63,039 nt of DNA from Alkalibacterium indicireducens (GTDB taxonomy: Bacteria; Bacillota; Bacilli; Lactobacillales; Carnobacteriaceae_A): assembly GCF_039522005.1 (NCBI RefSeq), contig NZ_BAAADA010000109.1, positions 1 to 63,039 on the forward strand. Reading direction: 5' to 3'. A program made the position numbers and the translations under genes. Under the pieces are notes generated by a model that saw only the letters and a program-made list of their open reading frames with translations, ran no database searches and was not told the DNA's origin. Shown in pieces: positions 7,813 to 16,987 of this stretch. Position 1 is the first letter of the stretch, and every line of letters begins with the position of its first letter.

Positions 7813-9181
7813 AGAGTATAAAACAGTGTCCGAAGTCGTCGGCCCGCTGATGACAGTCGAAGGCGTCGAAGGCGTCAAGTTTGACGAGCTGGTCGACATC
7901 GAACTTCAGACCGGTGAGCGCAGAAGAGGACAGGTCCTTGAAATCAACGGAGACAAAGCAGTAGTTCAGTTGTTTGAAGGATCCACAGGCATCAACTTGG
8001 AAGAGACTAAAGTACGCTTCCTGGCTAAACCTCTCTCTCTAGACGTGTCAGAAGACATGATCGGACGAACATTTGATGGGATGGGGCGAGTCAGTGATGG
8101 TGGACCGAACCTGATTCCTGAAAAAAGTCTGGACATCAACGGAATTGCGATCAATCCGATTGCAAGAGACTATCCGGATGAGTTTATTCAGACAGGTATT
8201 TCTACGATCGACCACCTGAATACGCTTGTTCGTGGACAGAAGCTTCCGGTATTTTCCGGTTCTGGACTTCCGCACAAAGAACTCGCTGCACAGATTGCCC
8301 GACAGGCCAGTGTAACGAATGCAGATGAGAAATTTGCCGTTGTATTTGCTGCGATCGGTATCACATTTGAAGAAGCCGAGTACTTCATGAATGACTTCAA
8401 GAAAACCGGAGCGATCGACCGGTCCGTTCTGTTCATCAACCTTGCAGATGATCCGGCGATCGAACGTATTGCGACACCAAGAATGGCCCTGACTGCTGCA
8501 GAATACCTGGCTTTCGAAAAAGACATGCATGTTCTGGTCATCATGACCGATATGACAAACTATGCGGAAGCGCTGCGTGAAATTTCTGCTGCCCGCCGTG
8601 AGGTACCTGGTCGTCGTGGGTATCCTGGCTACCTGTATACCAACCTGGCTACACTTTATGAGCGCGCAGGTCGTCTGGAAGGAACCAAAGGGTCTGTAAC
8701 ACAGATTCCGATTCTGACCATGCCTGAGGATGACATTACCCATCCGATTCCCGATCTGACAGGGTATATCACTGAAGGACAGATCATCCTGTCACGTGAC
8801 CTGTATAACCAGGGCTATCAGCCTCCAATCAATGTTCTGCCATCTCTGTCCCGACTGAAAGATAAAGGAACGGGAGAAGGAAAGACTAGAGTGGACCATG
8901 CGCCTACAATGAACCAGATTTTCTCTGCCTATGCACAGGGTAAAGAGGCTAAGGAACTGTCTGCCGTGTTAGGTGAAGCTGCACTGTCTGAAACAGACAG
9001 AAAATATGTCGAGTTTACAAATAAATTCGAAAAAGTGTACGTGAATCAGGGGAACTATACTAACCGTACGATTCAGGAAACGCTGGATCTAGGCTGGGAA
9101 CTTCTGAAAGTTCTGCCTCGTGCAGAGCTGAAACGTATCAAGGATGATATGCTTGACAAGTATCTGCCAAAAGGAGAGTGA
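7805..9181 (+). CDS. ntpB: V-type ATPase subunit B
   Basis: This 458-residue partner of NtpA contributes residues to the nucleotide interface in the A3B3 head. It has the B-subunit pattern: no functional Walker A loop (FSGSGLPHKELA in its place), the MTNYAEALREISAARREVPGRRGYPGY block, and the SLSRLKDKGTGEGKTR segment. Length is normal. The start overlaps the end of ntpA, and ntpD begins 5 bases after its stop, so the three head and shaft genes are tightly coupled. Confidence 0.97.
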   Translation: MLKEYKTVSEVVGPLMTVEGVEGVKFDELVDIELQTGERRRGQVLEINGDKAVVQLFEGSTGINLEETKVRFLAKPLSLDVSEDMIGRTFDGMGRVSDGGPNLIPEKSLDINGIAINPIARDYPDEFIQTGISTIDHLNTLVRGQKLPVFSGSGLPHKELAAQIARQASVTNADEKFAVVFAAIGITFEEAEYFMNDFKKTGAIDRSVLFINLADDPAIERIATPRMALTAAEYLAFEKDMHVLVIMTDMTNYAEALREISAARREVPGRRGYPGYLYTNLATLYERAGRLEGTKGSVTQIPILTMPEDDITHPIPDLTGYITEGQIILSRDLYNQGYQPPINVLPSLSRLKDKGTGEGKTRVDHAPTMNQIFSAYAQGKEAKELSAVLGEAALSETDRKYVEFTNKFEKVYVNQGNYTNRTIQETLDLGWELLKVLPRAELKRIKDDMLDKYLPKGE

Positions 9182-9186
9182 GGTAA

Positions 9187-9819
9187 ATGGCTAAATTAAA
9201 TGTCAACCCCACTCGTATGGAACTGGCAAATCTGAAAAAAAGATTGAATCTTGCCAGCAGAGGGCACAAGCTTCTGAAAGACAAGCAGGATGAACTGATG
9301 CGTCAGTTCATTCAGCTCATCAGAAAGAATAATGAACTTAGAAACCAGGTAGAAGAAAAGCTCGAGAAAGCAATGCAGTCATTCGCAATGGCCAAGTCAT
9401 TACTTCATGAAAATTATATTGAAGAACTGATGGCTGTACCAAGCCGAAGTGTATCCTTGAATATCGATCGTAAGAACATCATGAGTGTTCGCGTACCACA
9501 GATGAACTTCCATTATGATGATCATACGAGCGACGCAGCCGACTTAAGCTATGGATATTTGAATTCCAACGGTGAACTGGATCTGACCTTTGAATACCTG
9601 ATCGATGTCATGCCAGATATGCTTGAACTCGCTGAAATCGAAAAAACTTGTCAGCTGATGGCAGATGAAATTGAAAAAACACGAAGACGAGTCAATGCTC
9701 TGGAATATATGACCATTCCTCAGCTTGAGGAAACGATTTACTTTATTCGTATGAAACTTGATGAGAGTGAACGTTCAGCTATTACCCGACTGATGAAAGT
9801 TAAGGATATGGGACAGTAA
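9187..9819 (+). CDS. ntpD: V-type ATPase subunit D (central rotor shaft)
   Basis: This 210-residue protein has long N- and C-terminal helices that form the antiparallel coiled-coil rotor axle. The conserved opening (NVNPTRMELANLKKRL) and the RRVNALEYMTIPQLEETI block near the C-terminus are signatures of the family. It is the last gene of the operon and is followed by a strong terminator. The separate ntpJ K+/Na+ transporter gene that follows in E. hirae is absent here. Confidence 0.96.
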   Translation: MAKLNVNPTRMELANLKKRLNLASRGHKLLKDKQDELMRQFIQLIRKNNELRNQVEEKLEKAMQSFAMAKSLLHENYIEELMAVPSRSVSLNIDRKNIMSVRVPQMNFHYDDHTSDAADLSYGYLNSNGELDLTFEYLIDVMPDMLELAEIEKTCQLMADEIEKTRRRVNALEYMTIPQLEETIYFIRMKLDESERSAITRLMKVKDMGQ

Positions 9820-9831
9820 CAGTTGATAATT

Positions 9832-9885
9832 ACAGTGAAAATGGAGAATAAGACATAAGTTCTTATATCTGTTTTCACTGTTTTT
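9832..9885 (+). terminator. Terminator of the ntp operon
   Basis: ACAGTGAAAA (9832-9841) pairs perfectly with TTTTCACTGT (9872-9881), with an inner ATAAGA/TCTTAT stem, and is followed directly by a T-run. Confidence 0.85.
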
Positions 9886-9950
9886 ACATAGTATGGACAA
9901 CTAGGAACTTAATAGAATGAAGATAGGCTATCAGCCAGGAGGCAACAGTC

Positions 9951-11324
9951 ATGACATCATCTTTTTTTGAAAAGAAGAATAAAAAGAGAGCACTCGTTTT
10001 TGGTGGAGGCGGTGCGCGCGGCTCATTTGAAATAGGTGTCTGGAGAGCTCTTGATGAGCTTGACTATGTTCCGGATATCATCACAGGCACATCTGTAGGT
10101 GCCCTGAACGGCGCACTGTATATTCTCGGCAATGTCTCTGAGGCGGAAAGAATGTGGAAAGAAATTGAAACCGGAAAGGTTCTGGATCTCGATGCACCAC
10201 TGTCGATCGACAGTTTTAAAGACTATCGACGTACTCTGACTGGTTTTCTGATCAAGATAATCAGAGAAAAAGGAATTAGTTCAGCTCCACTAAAAGCTCT
10301 GATTGATACGTATATTGATGATGAGAGCAGGATAAGAAGTGACGGGACAATTTTCGGTCTGTCGACAACCAACTTGAAGACGAGAGAAATCGAGTATTAT
10401 TTTCTGGACGATATTGAAGAAGGCAGGCTTAATGACTACCTTCTAGCCAGTGCGTCACTTTATCCAGCCATTCAGAAAAAAATGATCGACGGGACCCCGT
10501 ACATCGATGGAGGCTACTGGAATAACATTCCGATAAACATGGCACTGGATAAATTGCCCGACCAGATTGTCCTTGTTGATGTCCAGGGCCCCGGACTACT
10601 CCATTATGACCATCAGATAGAAAAATGCGAGTCACTGCTGATCCGAACAAAGTGGCCGCTTGGAGACATGCTGCTGTTTGATACGAACAGGACAGAAGTG
10701 AATATAGAACTGGGCTACTGCGAGACTATGAAGTTAGCCAGGCCGGATCTCTATAGAGGACTATGGTATACTTATGATACAGACACAGTAGAAACAGACG
10801 CCTCTGTCTTCTATCTCGCGTTGAATGGCCTTTTGACTGGTAAACGGTCAAAAGGGGTCTATGAATATATTAAAAGGGATAATCATCAGCTGATCCTTTT
10901 GAGAGAGATTGAGAAACGATGGGGCAGCGCTGTGGATGAAACCACTGTTTCTCTAGCTTTATGTGAACTGACAGGTAAATTGTTCAACATGATCCCTGAT
11001 AAAATATACAGTATAGACAAGTTTCAAAATGAGATAATCCATCGTCTGATTAAAATGAGAGATGCAGAACGGAAAAATCCTGTAAATGAGTTTGAACCCA
11101 GGTTTCTCTTAAGTGGAAAAGAGTGGACCGAAGAATTTCTTGAAGGATTACCGCTGATATCGAACCGGACACTTGTCATACAGATTCTTGAGAGACTTGA
11201 AGATGAGCAGCTGAAGTGGGATACCCCTTTCTATAAGCTAATGATTCGAACCAGACCTTTTCCGTTCATTATTGCTTTGTACTGTAAATATCTTTTGAAC
11301 AAAAATTTAGGTTTGTATAGGTAA
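9951..11324 (+). CDS. Patatin-like phospholipase family protein
   Basis: The N-terminal ~270 residues form a patatin domain. The oxyanion loop GGGGARG is at 18-24, the nucleophile Ser48 sits in GTSVG, and Asp186 lies in the IDGGYWNN motif, so the Ser-Asp dyad is intact. Such enzymes cleave acyl chains from membrane lipids. No signal peptide or membrane helix is seen, so it should act from the cytosol. The remaining ~185 residues are helical and I do not recognise them. It has its own AGGAGG site and sits between the ntp terminator and the gmk operon. The natural substrate is unknown. Confidence 0.88.
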   Translation: MTSSFFEKKNKKRALVFGGGGARGSFEIGVWRALDELDYVPDIITGTSVGALNGALYILGNVSEAERMWKEIETGKVLDLDAPLSIDSFKDYRRTLTGFLIKIIREKGISSAPLKALIDTYIDDESRIRSDGTIFGLSTTNLKTREIEYYFLDDIEEGRLNDYLLASASLYPAIQKKMIDGTPYIDGGYWNNIPINMALDKLPDQIVLVDVQGPGLLHYDHQIEKCESLLIRTKWPLGDMLLFDTNRTEVNIELGYCETMKLARPDLYRGLWYTYDTDTVETDASVFYLALNGLLTGKRSKGVYEYIKRDNHQLILLREIEKRWGSAVDETTVSLALCELTGKLFNMIPDKIYSIDKFQNEIIHRLIKMRDAERKNPVNEFEPRFLLSGKEWTEEFLEGLPLISNRTLVIQILERLEDEQLKWDTPFYKLMIRTRPFPFIIALYCKYLLNKNLGLYR

Positions 11325-11340
11325 AATCAAAATTAACTTT

Positions 11341-11369
11341 CAATTCTACAGTCTGATATGGTAGAATTG
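11341..11369 (+). promoter_or_regulatory. Inverted repeat overlapping a possible gmk promoter
   Basis: CAATTCTAC (11341-11349) and GTAGAATTG (11361-11369) form a perfect 9-bp inverted repeat with an 11-base centre. TAGAAT at 11362-11367 could be a -10 box, with TTTCAA at 11338 as a weak -35. No T-run follows, so an operator is as likely as a hairpin. Confidence 0.4.
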
Positions 11370-11413
11370 GGGATAAGTTTTCATGGAGAATTTGTGTTGG
11401 GAAGGACTTGTAA

Positions 11414-12031
11414 ATGAAAGATAGAGGATTGTTAATCGTTCTGTCCGGCCCGTCCGGGGTAGGAAAAGGAACAGTGAGAAAAGCTATTTTCGATAATTAT
11501 TCAAATGAATTTGATTATTCCATATCAATGACCACACGCAAGAGACGTGAGGGTGAAAAAGAAGGCATTGATTACTATTTCAGAACTAAAGAAGAATTCG
11601 AACAGCTGATAGCTGAAGATGGTCTGCTGGAGTATGCTGAATATGTTGGAAACTACTATGGAACCCCATTGGAGTACGTGAATCAGACGCTGGATGAAGG
11701 TCGGGATGTCTTTTTGGAAATCGAGGTCCAGGGAGCTTTGAAAGTCCGAGAAAAAATGCCTGAGGGAATCTTTATATTTCTATCGCCACCGGATCTGGAT
11801 GAACTTAAGTCAAGAATCGTCAACCGTGGAACAGACAGTGATGAAATGATTGAGAGACGAATGCATAAAGCTGTAGAAGAACTTAAGCTGATTCAGTATT
11901 ACGACTATGTGGTAGAAAACGATACAGTTAAAAATGCAGCAAGAAAAATCAGAAACATCATAGAAAGTGAACACCTCAAAGTGACAAGGAATTTAAGAGA
12001 GTACGCAGAAATTATAGAGGAGATGGAATAA
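11414..12031 (+). CDS. gmk: Guanylate kinase
   Basis: This 205-residue cytosolic enzyme phosphorylates GMP to GDP. The P-loop GPSGVGKGT is at residues 12-20, followed by the GMP-binding MTTRKRREGE segment and the GIDYYFRTKEEF motif. Length is typical. The rpoZ start codon follows its stop directly (TAAATG), as in other Firmicutes where gmk and rpoZ are co-transcribed. GAAGGA upstream supports the ATG start. Confidence 0.97.
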   Translation: MKDRGLLIVLSGPSGVGKGTVRKAIFDNYSNEFDYSISMTTRKRREGEKEGIDYYFRTKEEFEQLIAEDGLLEYAEYVGNYYGTPLEYVNQTLDEGRDVFLEIEVQGALKVREKMPEGIFIFLSPPDLDELKSRIVNRGTDSDEMIERRMHKAVEELKLIQYYDYVVENDTVKNAARKIRNIIESEHLKVTRNLREYAEIIEEME

Positions 12032-12244
12032 ATGCTGTTATACCCTTCACAGGATGATTTACTTAAAAAGATCGATTCGAAATATTCATTGGTGATACTG
12101 GCTGCCAAGAGAGCCAAACAACTTCACGACAATCCGTCAGCTGCTATGCTGGAAACGTACCAGAGTGATAAAAATGTCGGGAAGGCCCTAGAAGAAATCA
12201 AATCCGGTGATCTGGTCATCGATCCGGATAGTCTTTCAAATTAA
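12032..12244 (+). CDS. rpoZ: RNA polymerase omega subunit
   Basis: This 70-residue protein has the omega core: DDLLKKIDSKYSLVILAAKRAKQL followed by the GKALEEIKSGDL tail. Omega assists assembly of the beta' subunit. It begins immediately after the gmk stop codon and ends just before a strong terminator, so the pair forms a short transcription unit. Confidence 0.95.
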   Translation: MLLYPSQDDLLKKIDSKYSLVILAAKRAKQLHDNPSAAMLETYQSDKNVGKALEEIKSGDLVIDPDSLSN

Positions 12245-12251
12245 ATCAATG

Positions 12252-12312
12252 AAACCTCTGATCGTCTGTTCATCAAAGATTTTTCTTTGCTGGACAAGTT
12301 CAGAGGTTTTTT
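12252..12312 (+). terminator. Terminator after rpoZ
   Basis: AAACCTCTGA (12252-12261) pairs perfectly with TCAGAGGTTT (12300-12309). An inner CAAAGA/TCTTTG stem is present, and the hairpin ends in a T-run. Confidence 0.85.
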
Positions 12313-12395
12313 CTAGTGTATAAACTGGGAAAGTATTATGAGGACACATAGGCTGAAAATTGGTAAACTAATAAAAACAGCAACGAGGTGACGTA

Positions 12396-13595
12396 ATGAT
12401 CAATGGAAAAAAGATAGCCCTGTATGTAACGGGAGGAATAGCTGTATACAAAGCAGTGGACTTGTTGAGAGAACTGATAAAAAATGGAGCAGAGGTAAGG
12501 GTGGCTATGACAAAAGGAGCAGCAGAGTTCGTCACACCCCTGACCTTTCAGATTCTGAGTAAACATACTGTTTATGTTGATACATTTGCTGAAGACGACC
12601 CTAGTATAGTCAATCATATCAATTTGGCTGACTGGGCGGACTACTCTATAGTAGCGCCCCTTACTGCCAATACATTGGCAAAGATGGCACATGGGTTAGC
12701 TGATAATTTCGTGACATCAGCTCTTCTTGCAGTGACCCATCCAGTATTCACTGTACCTGCGATGAATGGAAATATGTACAGAAATACCGTGACTCAGGAA
12801 AATATTGAGAAGCTTTCAGCTAGAGGAATAGTTGTCATGAGCCCTGATACTGGGTTTCTGGCTGAAGGGTACAGTGGAGAAGGACGTTTTCCTGAAAAAT
12901 CCAGAATAATAGACGAGCTGGAAGCTTTTATCCGAGATCACTCTGAGAAGCTTCCTCTAAGAAACAAAAAAATCATTGTGACTGCTGGCGGAACAAAAGA
13001 ACGGATCGATCCGGTCAGGTATATTACAAATGACTCGTCAGGAAAAATGGGACATGCATTGGCAGTGGAAGCCTGGAAGAGAGGAGCCGAAGTGGTATTG
13101 ATCAGTGCAAGTCATCTGGCTACACCAGATTATATTACGCGTGTCCCTGTTGAATCTGCTGAAGAGATGCTGAGAACTGTGACTGATGAATTTGACGATG
13201 CGGATGCAGTGATCATGGCTGCTGCAGTATCCGATTATGCGCCTGCTACCGTTGAAAAACAGAAGATGAAGAAAAAAGATAGCCTCACATTATCATTCAG
13301 GAAAAACCCGGATATACTAAAAAGTCTAGGAGAAAAGAAAAAACCAGATCAGTTGCTCATCGGTTTTGCAGCTGAAACGGAAGATCTGATTCGATACGCT
13401 GAAAAGAAGCTGAATGATAAAAATGCTGACTTGATTATTGCCAATGACGTCGGGAAAAAAGACAGAGGCTTCAATGTGGATGAAAATGAAGTGACCATGC
13501 TGTCGAGAAAGTCGGAACCTGTTACGATAAGTTTGAGGAGCAAATCAGATGTTTCAGTCGAGGTCATAGACTGGTTGGTCACTAATATGAACTGA
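12396..13595 (+). CDS. coaBC: Bifunctional phosphopantothenoylcysteine decarboxylase / synthetase
   Basis: This 399-residue fusion catalyses two steps of coenzyme A synthesis. The N-terminal flavoprotein CoaC domain (1-180) has the VTGGIAVYKA start and the active-site segment around PAMNGNMY. The C-terminal CoaB domain starts near residue 190 with IIVTAGGTKERIDPVRYITN and adds cysteine to phosphopantothenate. Length matches CoaBC. The ATG has GAGGTG upstream. priA follows after 13 bases, preserving the common coaBC-priA-fmt-rsmB order. Confidence 0.96.
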   Translation: MINGKKIALYVTGGIAVYKAVDLLRELIKNGAEVRVAMTKGAAEFVTPLTFQILSKHTVYVDTFAEDDPSIVNHINLADWADYSIVAPLTANTLAKMAHGLADNFVTSALLAVTHPVFTVPAMNGNMYRNTVTQENIEKLSARGIVVMSPDTGFLAEGYSGEGRFPEKSRIIDELEAFIRDHSEKLPLRNKKIIVTAGGTKERIDPVRYITNDSSGKMGHALAVEAWKRGAEVVLISASHLATPDYITRVPVESAEEMLRTVTDEFDDADAVIMAAAVSDYAPATVEKQKMKKKDSLTLSFRKNPDILKSLGEKKKPDQLLIGFAAETEDLIRYAEKKLNDKNADLIIANDVGKKDRGFNVDENEVTMLSRKSEPVTISLRSKSDVSVEVIDWLVTNMN

Positions 13596-13608
13596 AAGGA
13601 AGAATCAG

Positions 13609-16023
13609 ATGGCATTATTTGCTGAAGTTATAGTGGACGTGCCTACGTTACAGACAAATCAGCCTTATTCCTATAAAATCCCAGAGCGTTTTGAAGCGTT
13701 TATTCAGAAAGGTATGAGAGTGATCGTACCTTTTGGTAAGGGGAGCCGAACGGTCCAGGGCTTTGTCGTCGGCTTCAGTGATCAGACGACTTTTTCGGGC
13801 GATATAAAAGAAATCCAGTCCCTCATGGATAACTCGCCGGTACTGAGTGAAGAAATGATTACTTTTGGCAGAGACCTGGCTTATCAGACTTTCAGTTTTC
13901 AGATCAAATGCTATCAGACAATGCTTCCTGCTGTACTAAAAGCGCGTTATGTCAGAGTAATACGTCTTATCGATGAAATTGATGAAGACCTGCTGTTCGA
14001 TTTGTTTAAAGGCAAAGATCGAATAAGCTGGGAAGAGGCTGAAAAAGCAGACAACCTGGATATTGTCCTTAAACTGGAAAAAGAAAATAAAGTGCATATC
14101 GATTACCTCGTCACAGACAAGAGTACAGTCAAAAAAGAAAAATACGTCAGACCGTTATTGTCATATGAGCACCTGGAAGAAATGAAGATGGGGATTCCTT
14201 CAAATGCGCACAAGCAGCTGATCCTTTTAAACCTGCTGCAGCAGATGGAAAAAGAAGAGGAGCAGCCAGTCACAGCATTTAAAGAACACGGACTGGCCTT
14301 GTCTCATATTCGGACGGGAGAAGGAAAAGGCTGGTGTGAAGTTGTCGAGAAGGAAGTCCTGAGAGATCCTTTTTCAGATATTACTTTTGAACAGAGCCAG
14401 CCGCTTTCTCTGACAGCCGATCAGAAATTGGCTTTCGACACGATCGATCGGGCTGTAAAGACTGAACAGCATGAAGTCTTTCTGCTTCAGGGGGTGACAG
14501 GAAGCGGCAAGACGGAAGTTTATCTTCAGACGATTTCTGAAGTTCTAGAAAAGGATAAAGGGGCTCTCATGCTAGTACCTGAAATTGCCCTGACCCCACA
14601 GATGGTCGAACGATTCAAAGGACGTTTCGGAGACCGTGTAGCTGTCCTGCACAGCGGCTTGTCTGATGGCGAAAAGTATGATGAATGGAGAAAGATCGAG
14701 AGAGGACAGGCTCAAGTAGTCGTAGGCGCCCGTTCCAGTATTTTTGCGCCATTAAAAAAAATCGGGCTGATCATCATTGACGAAGAACACGAAACGACCT
14801 ACAAGCAGGAAGAGTTTCCTAAATACCATGCCCGTGATGTAGCAGTCTGGCGAGGACAGTATCATAACTGTCCCGTGCTGCTGGGAAGTGCAACGCCTTC
14901 TCTGGAATCAAGGGCGCGGGCGATGAAAGGGGTATATACCCTTCTGGAACTGAGTGAGCGGGCTAACCAGGCTGCTATGCCGCAAGTTAAGGTTATCGAT
15001 ATGCGTGAGGAAGCTAAAAACGGTAACCGATCCACTTTTTCAGACGTGCTCCTGAGTGAGCTGGACAAGCGCATCCATCAGAATGAACAGGCTGTCCTGC
15101 TTTTGAACCGAAGAGGCTACTCATCTTTTGTCCTCTGTCGGGACTGCGGATACGTACTGGAATGTCCCAATTGTGACATATCTCAGACCCTTCATATGGA
15201 TACTAAGACAATGAAGTGCCACTACTGCGGCCATGAAGAAGGGATTCCAAGAAACTGTCCGAAATGTACAAGCCCTGCGATCCGTTACTACGGTACCGGG
15301 ACTCAAAAAGTTGAAGAGGAACTGCAGGAGTATCTTCCAGACGCCCGCATCATTCGTATGGATGTTGATACTACAAGAAAAAAAGGGGCACATCAGAAAC
15401 TGTTCAAGCGGTTTGAACAGAAACAGGCTGATATCTTGCTCGGGACTCAGATGATAGCCAAAGGTCTGGATTTTCCGGATGTCACTCTAGTTGGGGTCAT
15501 TAATGCAGACACATCTCTTGGACTACCGGATTTCCGGTCTGCAGAAAAAACCTTTCAGCTGCTTACTCAGGTGAGTGGGCGATCCGGACGTGGACAGAAG
15601 ACTGGAGAGGTCATTGTCCAGTCTTACAATCCTGATCATTACGCCATTCAGAAAGCAAAGCATCACGATTATGATTCATTTTTCAAAAAAGAGATGAATC
15701 TGAGACGGCTCAGTGAATACAGTCCTTATTATTTTCTGCTTAAGCTGTCAGTCAGTCATGAGAACGAAATGACTGCAGCTAAGAAAATTCATGAATTCAT
15801 AGAGTTTTTGAAACCGTCCTTAAGTGAACAGGCTATTATATTAGGACCGACTCCAAAGTCCATTGCCAGAACACATAACCGCTATCATTTCCAGACGATC
15901 ATCAAATATAAAAAAGAAGAGAAACTAAAAGAAAAGTGCCATGAGCTGCTGATGAATACCCAGAAAGAACAGGCTAAAGGTCTGTATATATCCTTGGACT
16001 ATCATCCGCTCGACTTTATTTAA
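13609..16023 (+). CDS. priA: Primosomal helicase PriA
   Basis: This 804-residue superfamily 2 helicase restarts stalled replication forks. Walker A (GVTGSGKTE) is near residue 295 and the DEEH box near residue 391. A cysteine-rich zinc region of four CxxC pairs spans roughly 511-552 (beginning CRDCGYVLECPNC), and the N-terminal DNA-binding domain opens with AEVIVDVPTLQTNQPYSYK. All are intact. GAAGGAAGAA precedes the ATG. fmt follows after 19 bases. def, which often lies between priA and fmt in Firmicutes, is absent. Confidence 0.97.
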   Translation: MALFAEVIVDVPTLQTNQPYSYKIPERFEAFIQKGMRVIVPFGKGSRTVQGFVVGFSDQTTFSGDIKEIQSLMDNSPVLSEEMITFGRDLAYQTFSFQIKCYQTMLPAVLKARYVRVIRLIDEIDEDLLFDLFKGKDRISWEEAEKADNLDIVLKLEKENKVHIDYLVTDKSTVKKEKYVRPLLSYEHLEEMKMGIPSNAHKQLILLNLLQQMEKEEEQPVTAFKEHGLALSHIRTGEGKGWCEVVEKEVLRDPFSDITFEQSQPLSLTADQKLAFDTIDRAVKTEQHEVFLLQGVTGSGKTEVYLQTISEVLEKDKGALMLVPEIALTPQMVERFKGRFGDRVAVLHSGLSDGEKYDEWRKIERGQAQVVVGARSSIFAPLKKIGLIIIDEEHETTYKQEEFPKYHARDVAVWRGQYHNCPVLLGSATPSLESRARAMKGVYTLLELSERANQAAMPQVKVIDMREEAKNGNRSTFSDVLLSELDKRIHQNEQAVLLLNRRGYSSFVLCRDCGYVLECPNCDISQTLHMDTKTMKCHYCGHEEGIPRNCPKCTSPAIRYYGTGTQKVEEELQEYLPDARIIRMDVDTTRKKGAHQKLFKRFEQKQADILLGTQMIAKGLDFPDVTLVGVINADTSLGLPDFRSAEKTFQLLTQVSGRSGRGQKTGEVIVQSYNPDHYAIQKAKHHDYDSFFKKEMNLRRLSEYSPYYFLLKLSVSHENEMTAAKKIHEFIEFLKPSLSEQAIILGPTPKSIARTHNRYHFQTIIKYKKEEKLKEKCHELLMNTQKEQAKGLYISLDYHPLDFI

Positions 16024-16042
16024 GAGGAAAGGGGTTTATCCT

Positions 16043-16987
16043 ATGTATAAAATAGTATTTATGGGAACACCTGAATTTTCAGTACCGATACTGGAAGGAC
16101 TTATACAGCAAGAAGATTACGAGGTGATTGGAGTTGTCACTCAGCCGGACCGTAAAGTGGGACGTAAAAAGGTGATGACCCCGCCACCTGTTAAAAAGAA
16201 AGCAGTTGAACATGGCATTGCTGTTTTCCAACCGGAAAAACTATCAGGATCCGAAGAGATGAATCAGGTGCTTGCGCTTGATCCGGATATCATCGTTACC
16301 GCTGCCTATGGACAGTATGTGCCGACGAAAATGCTTAAAGCGCCAAAGTATAAGGCAGTCAATGTGCACGCATCTCTGCTTCCAAAGTACAGAGGTGCGG
16401 CGCCTATTCATTATGCACTAATCAATGGGGATAGAGAAACAGGTGTAACCATCATGTACATGGAAAAGGAAATGGATGCAGGGGACATCATTTCCCAAAG
16501 GTCTCTGAGAATTGATCCGGAAGATACTGTTGGAACGCTTTTCAGTAAATTAAGTTTGATCGGCAGAGACCTCCTTCTGGACACCCTTCCGGATATCTTT
16601 TCCGGGACTCACACACCTGCAAGTCAGGATTTGTCTGAAGTGACCTATTCACCGATGATTTCCAGAGAGGAAGAAAAAATCGACTGGACTAAGCGAGCAG
16701 AGACCATCGCTTTTAAAGTACGTGGAATGAATCCATTTCCCGGAGCATATACCTTGCTGAAAGGTCAGAGATTCAAGATCTGGCGGGCAGAGGCAGTCAG
16801 TCAATCATCTGATAAAGAGCCTGGAACGATAGTCAGACTTACAAATAAGGACATGCAGATTCAGTGCGGAGAACAGACTGTCTTGTCCCTTAAGGAAGTT
16901 CAGCCATTCGGTAAGCCTAAAATGACGATAGAAGACTTTCTGTCCGGAGCAGTCAACCACTTAGAAGAAGGGGAACGATTTGAGTAA
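16043..16987 (+). CDS. fmt: Methionyl-tRNA formyltransferase
   Basis: This 314-residue enzyme formylates initiator Met-tRNA using 10-formyltetrahydrofolate. The opening FMGTPEFSVPILEGL and the NVHASLLPKYRGAAPI segment with the catalytic Asn/His are present, and the C-terminal domain is full length. The end overlaps the rsmB start by 8 bases. The peptide deformylase gene that often accompanies fmt is not in this window. Confidence 0.97.
   Translation: MYKIVFMGTPEFSVPILEGLIQQEDYEVIGVVTQPDRKVGRKKVMTPPPVKKKAVEHGIAVFQPEKLSGSEEMNQVLALDPDIIVTAAYGQYVPTKMLKAPKYKAVNVHASLLPKYRGAAPIHYALINGDRETGVTIMYMEKEMDAGDIISQRSLRIDPEDTVGTLFSKLSLIGRDLLLDTLPDIFSGTHTPASQDLSEVTYSPMISREEEKIDWTKRAETIAFKVRGMNPFPGAYTLLKGQRFKIWRAEAVSQSSDKEPGTIVRLTNKDMQIQCGEQTVLSLKEVQPFGKPKMTIEDFLSGAVNHLEEGERFE

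Noticed and set aside
8048..8743. A 231-residue open frame on the minus strand inside ntpB
   Set aside because: It lies wholly within the strongly conserved ntpB coding sequence, has no ribosome binding site and no recognisable domain. Such long antisense frames arise from codon bias.
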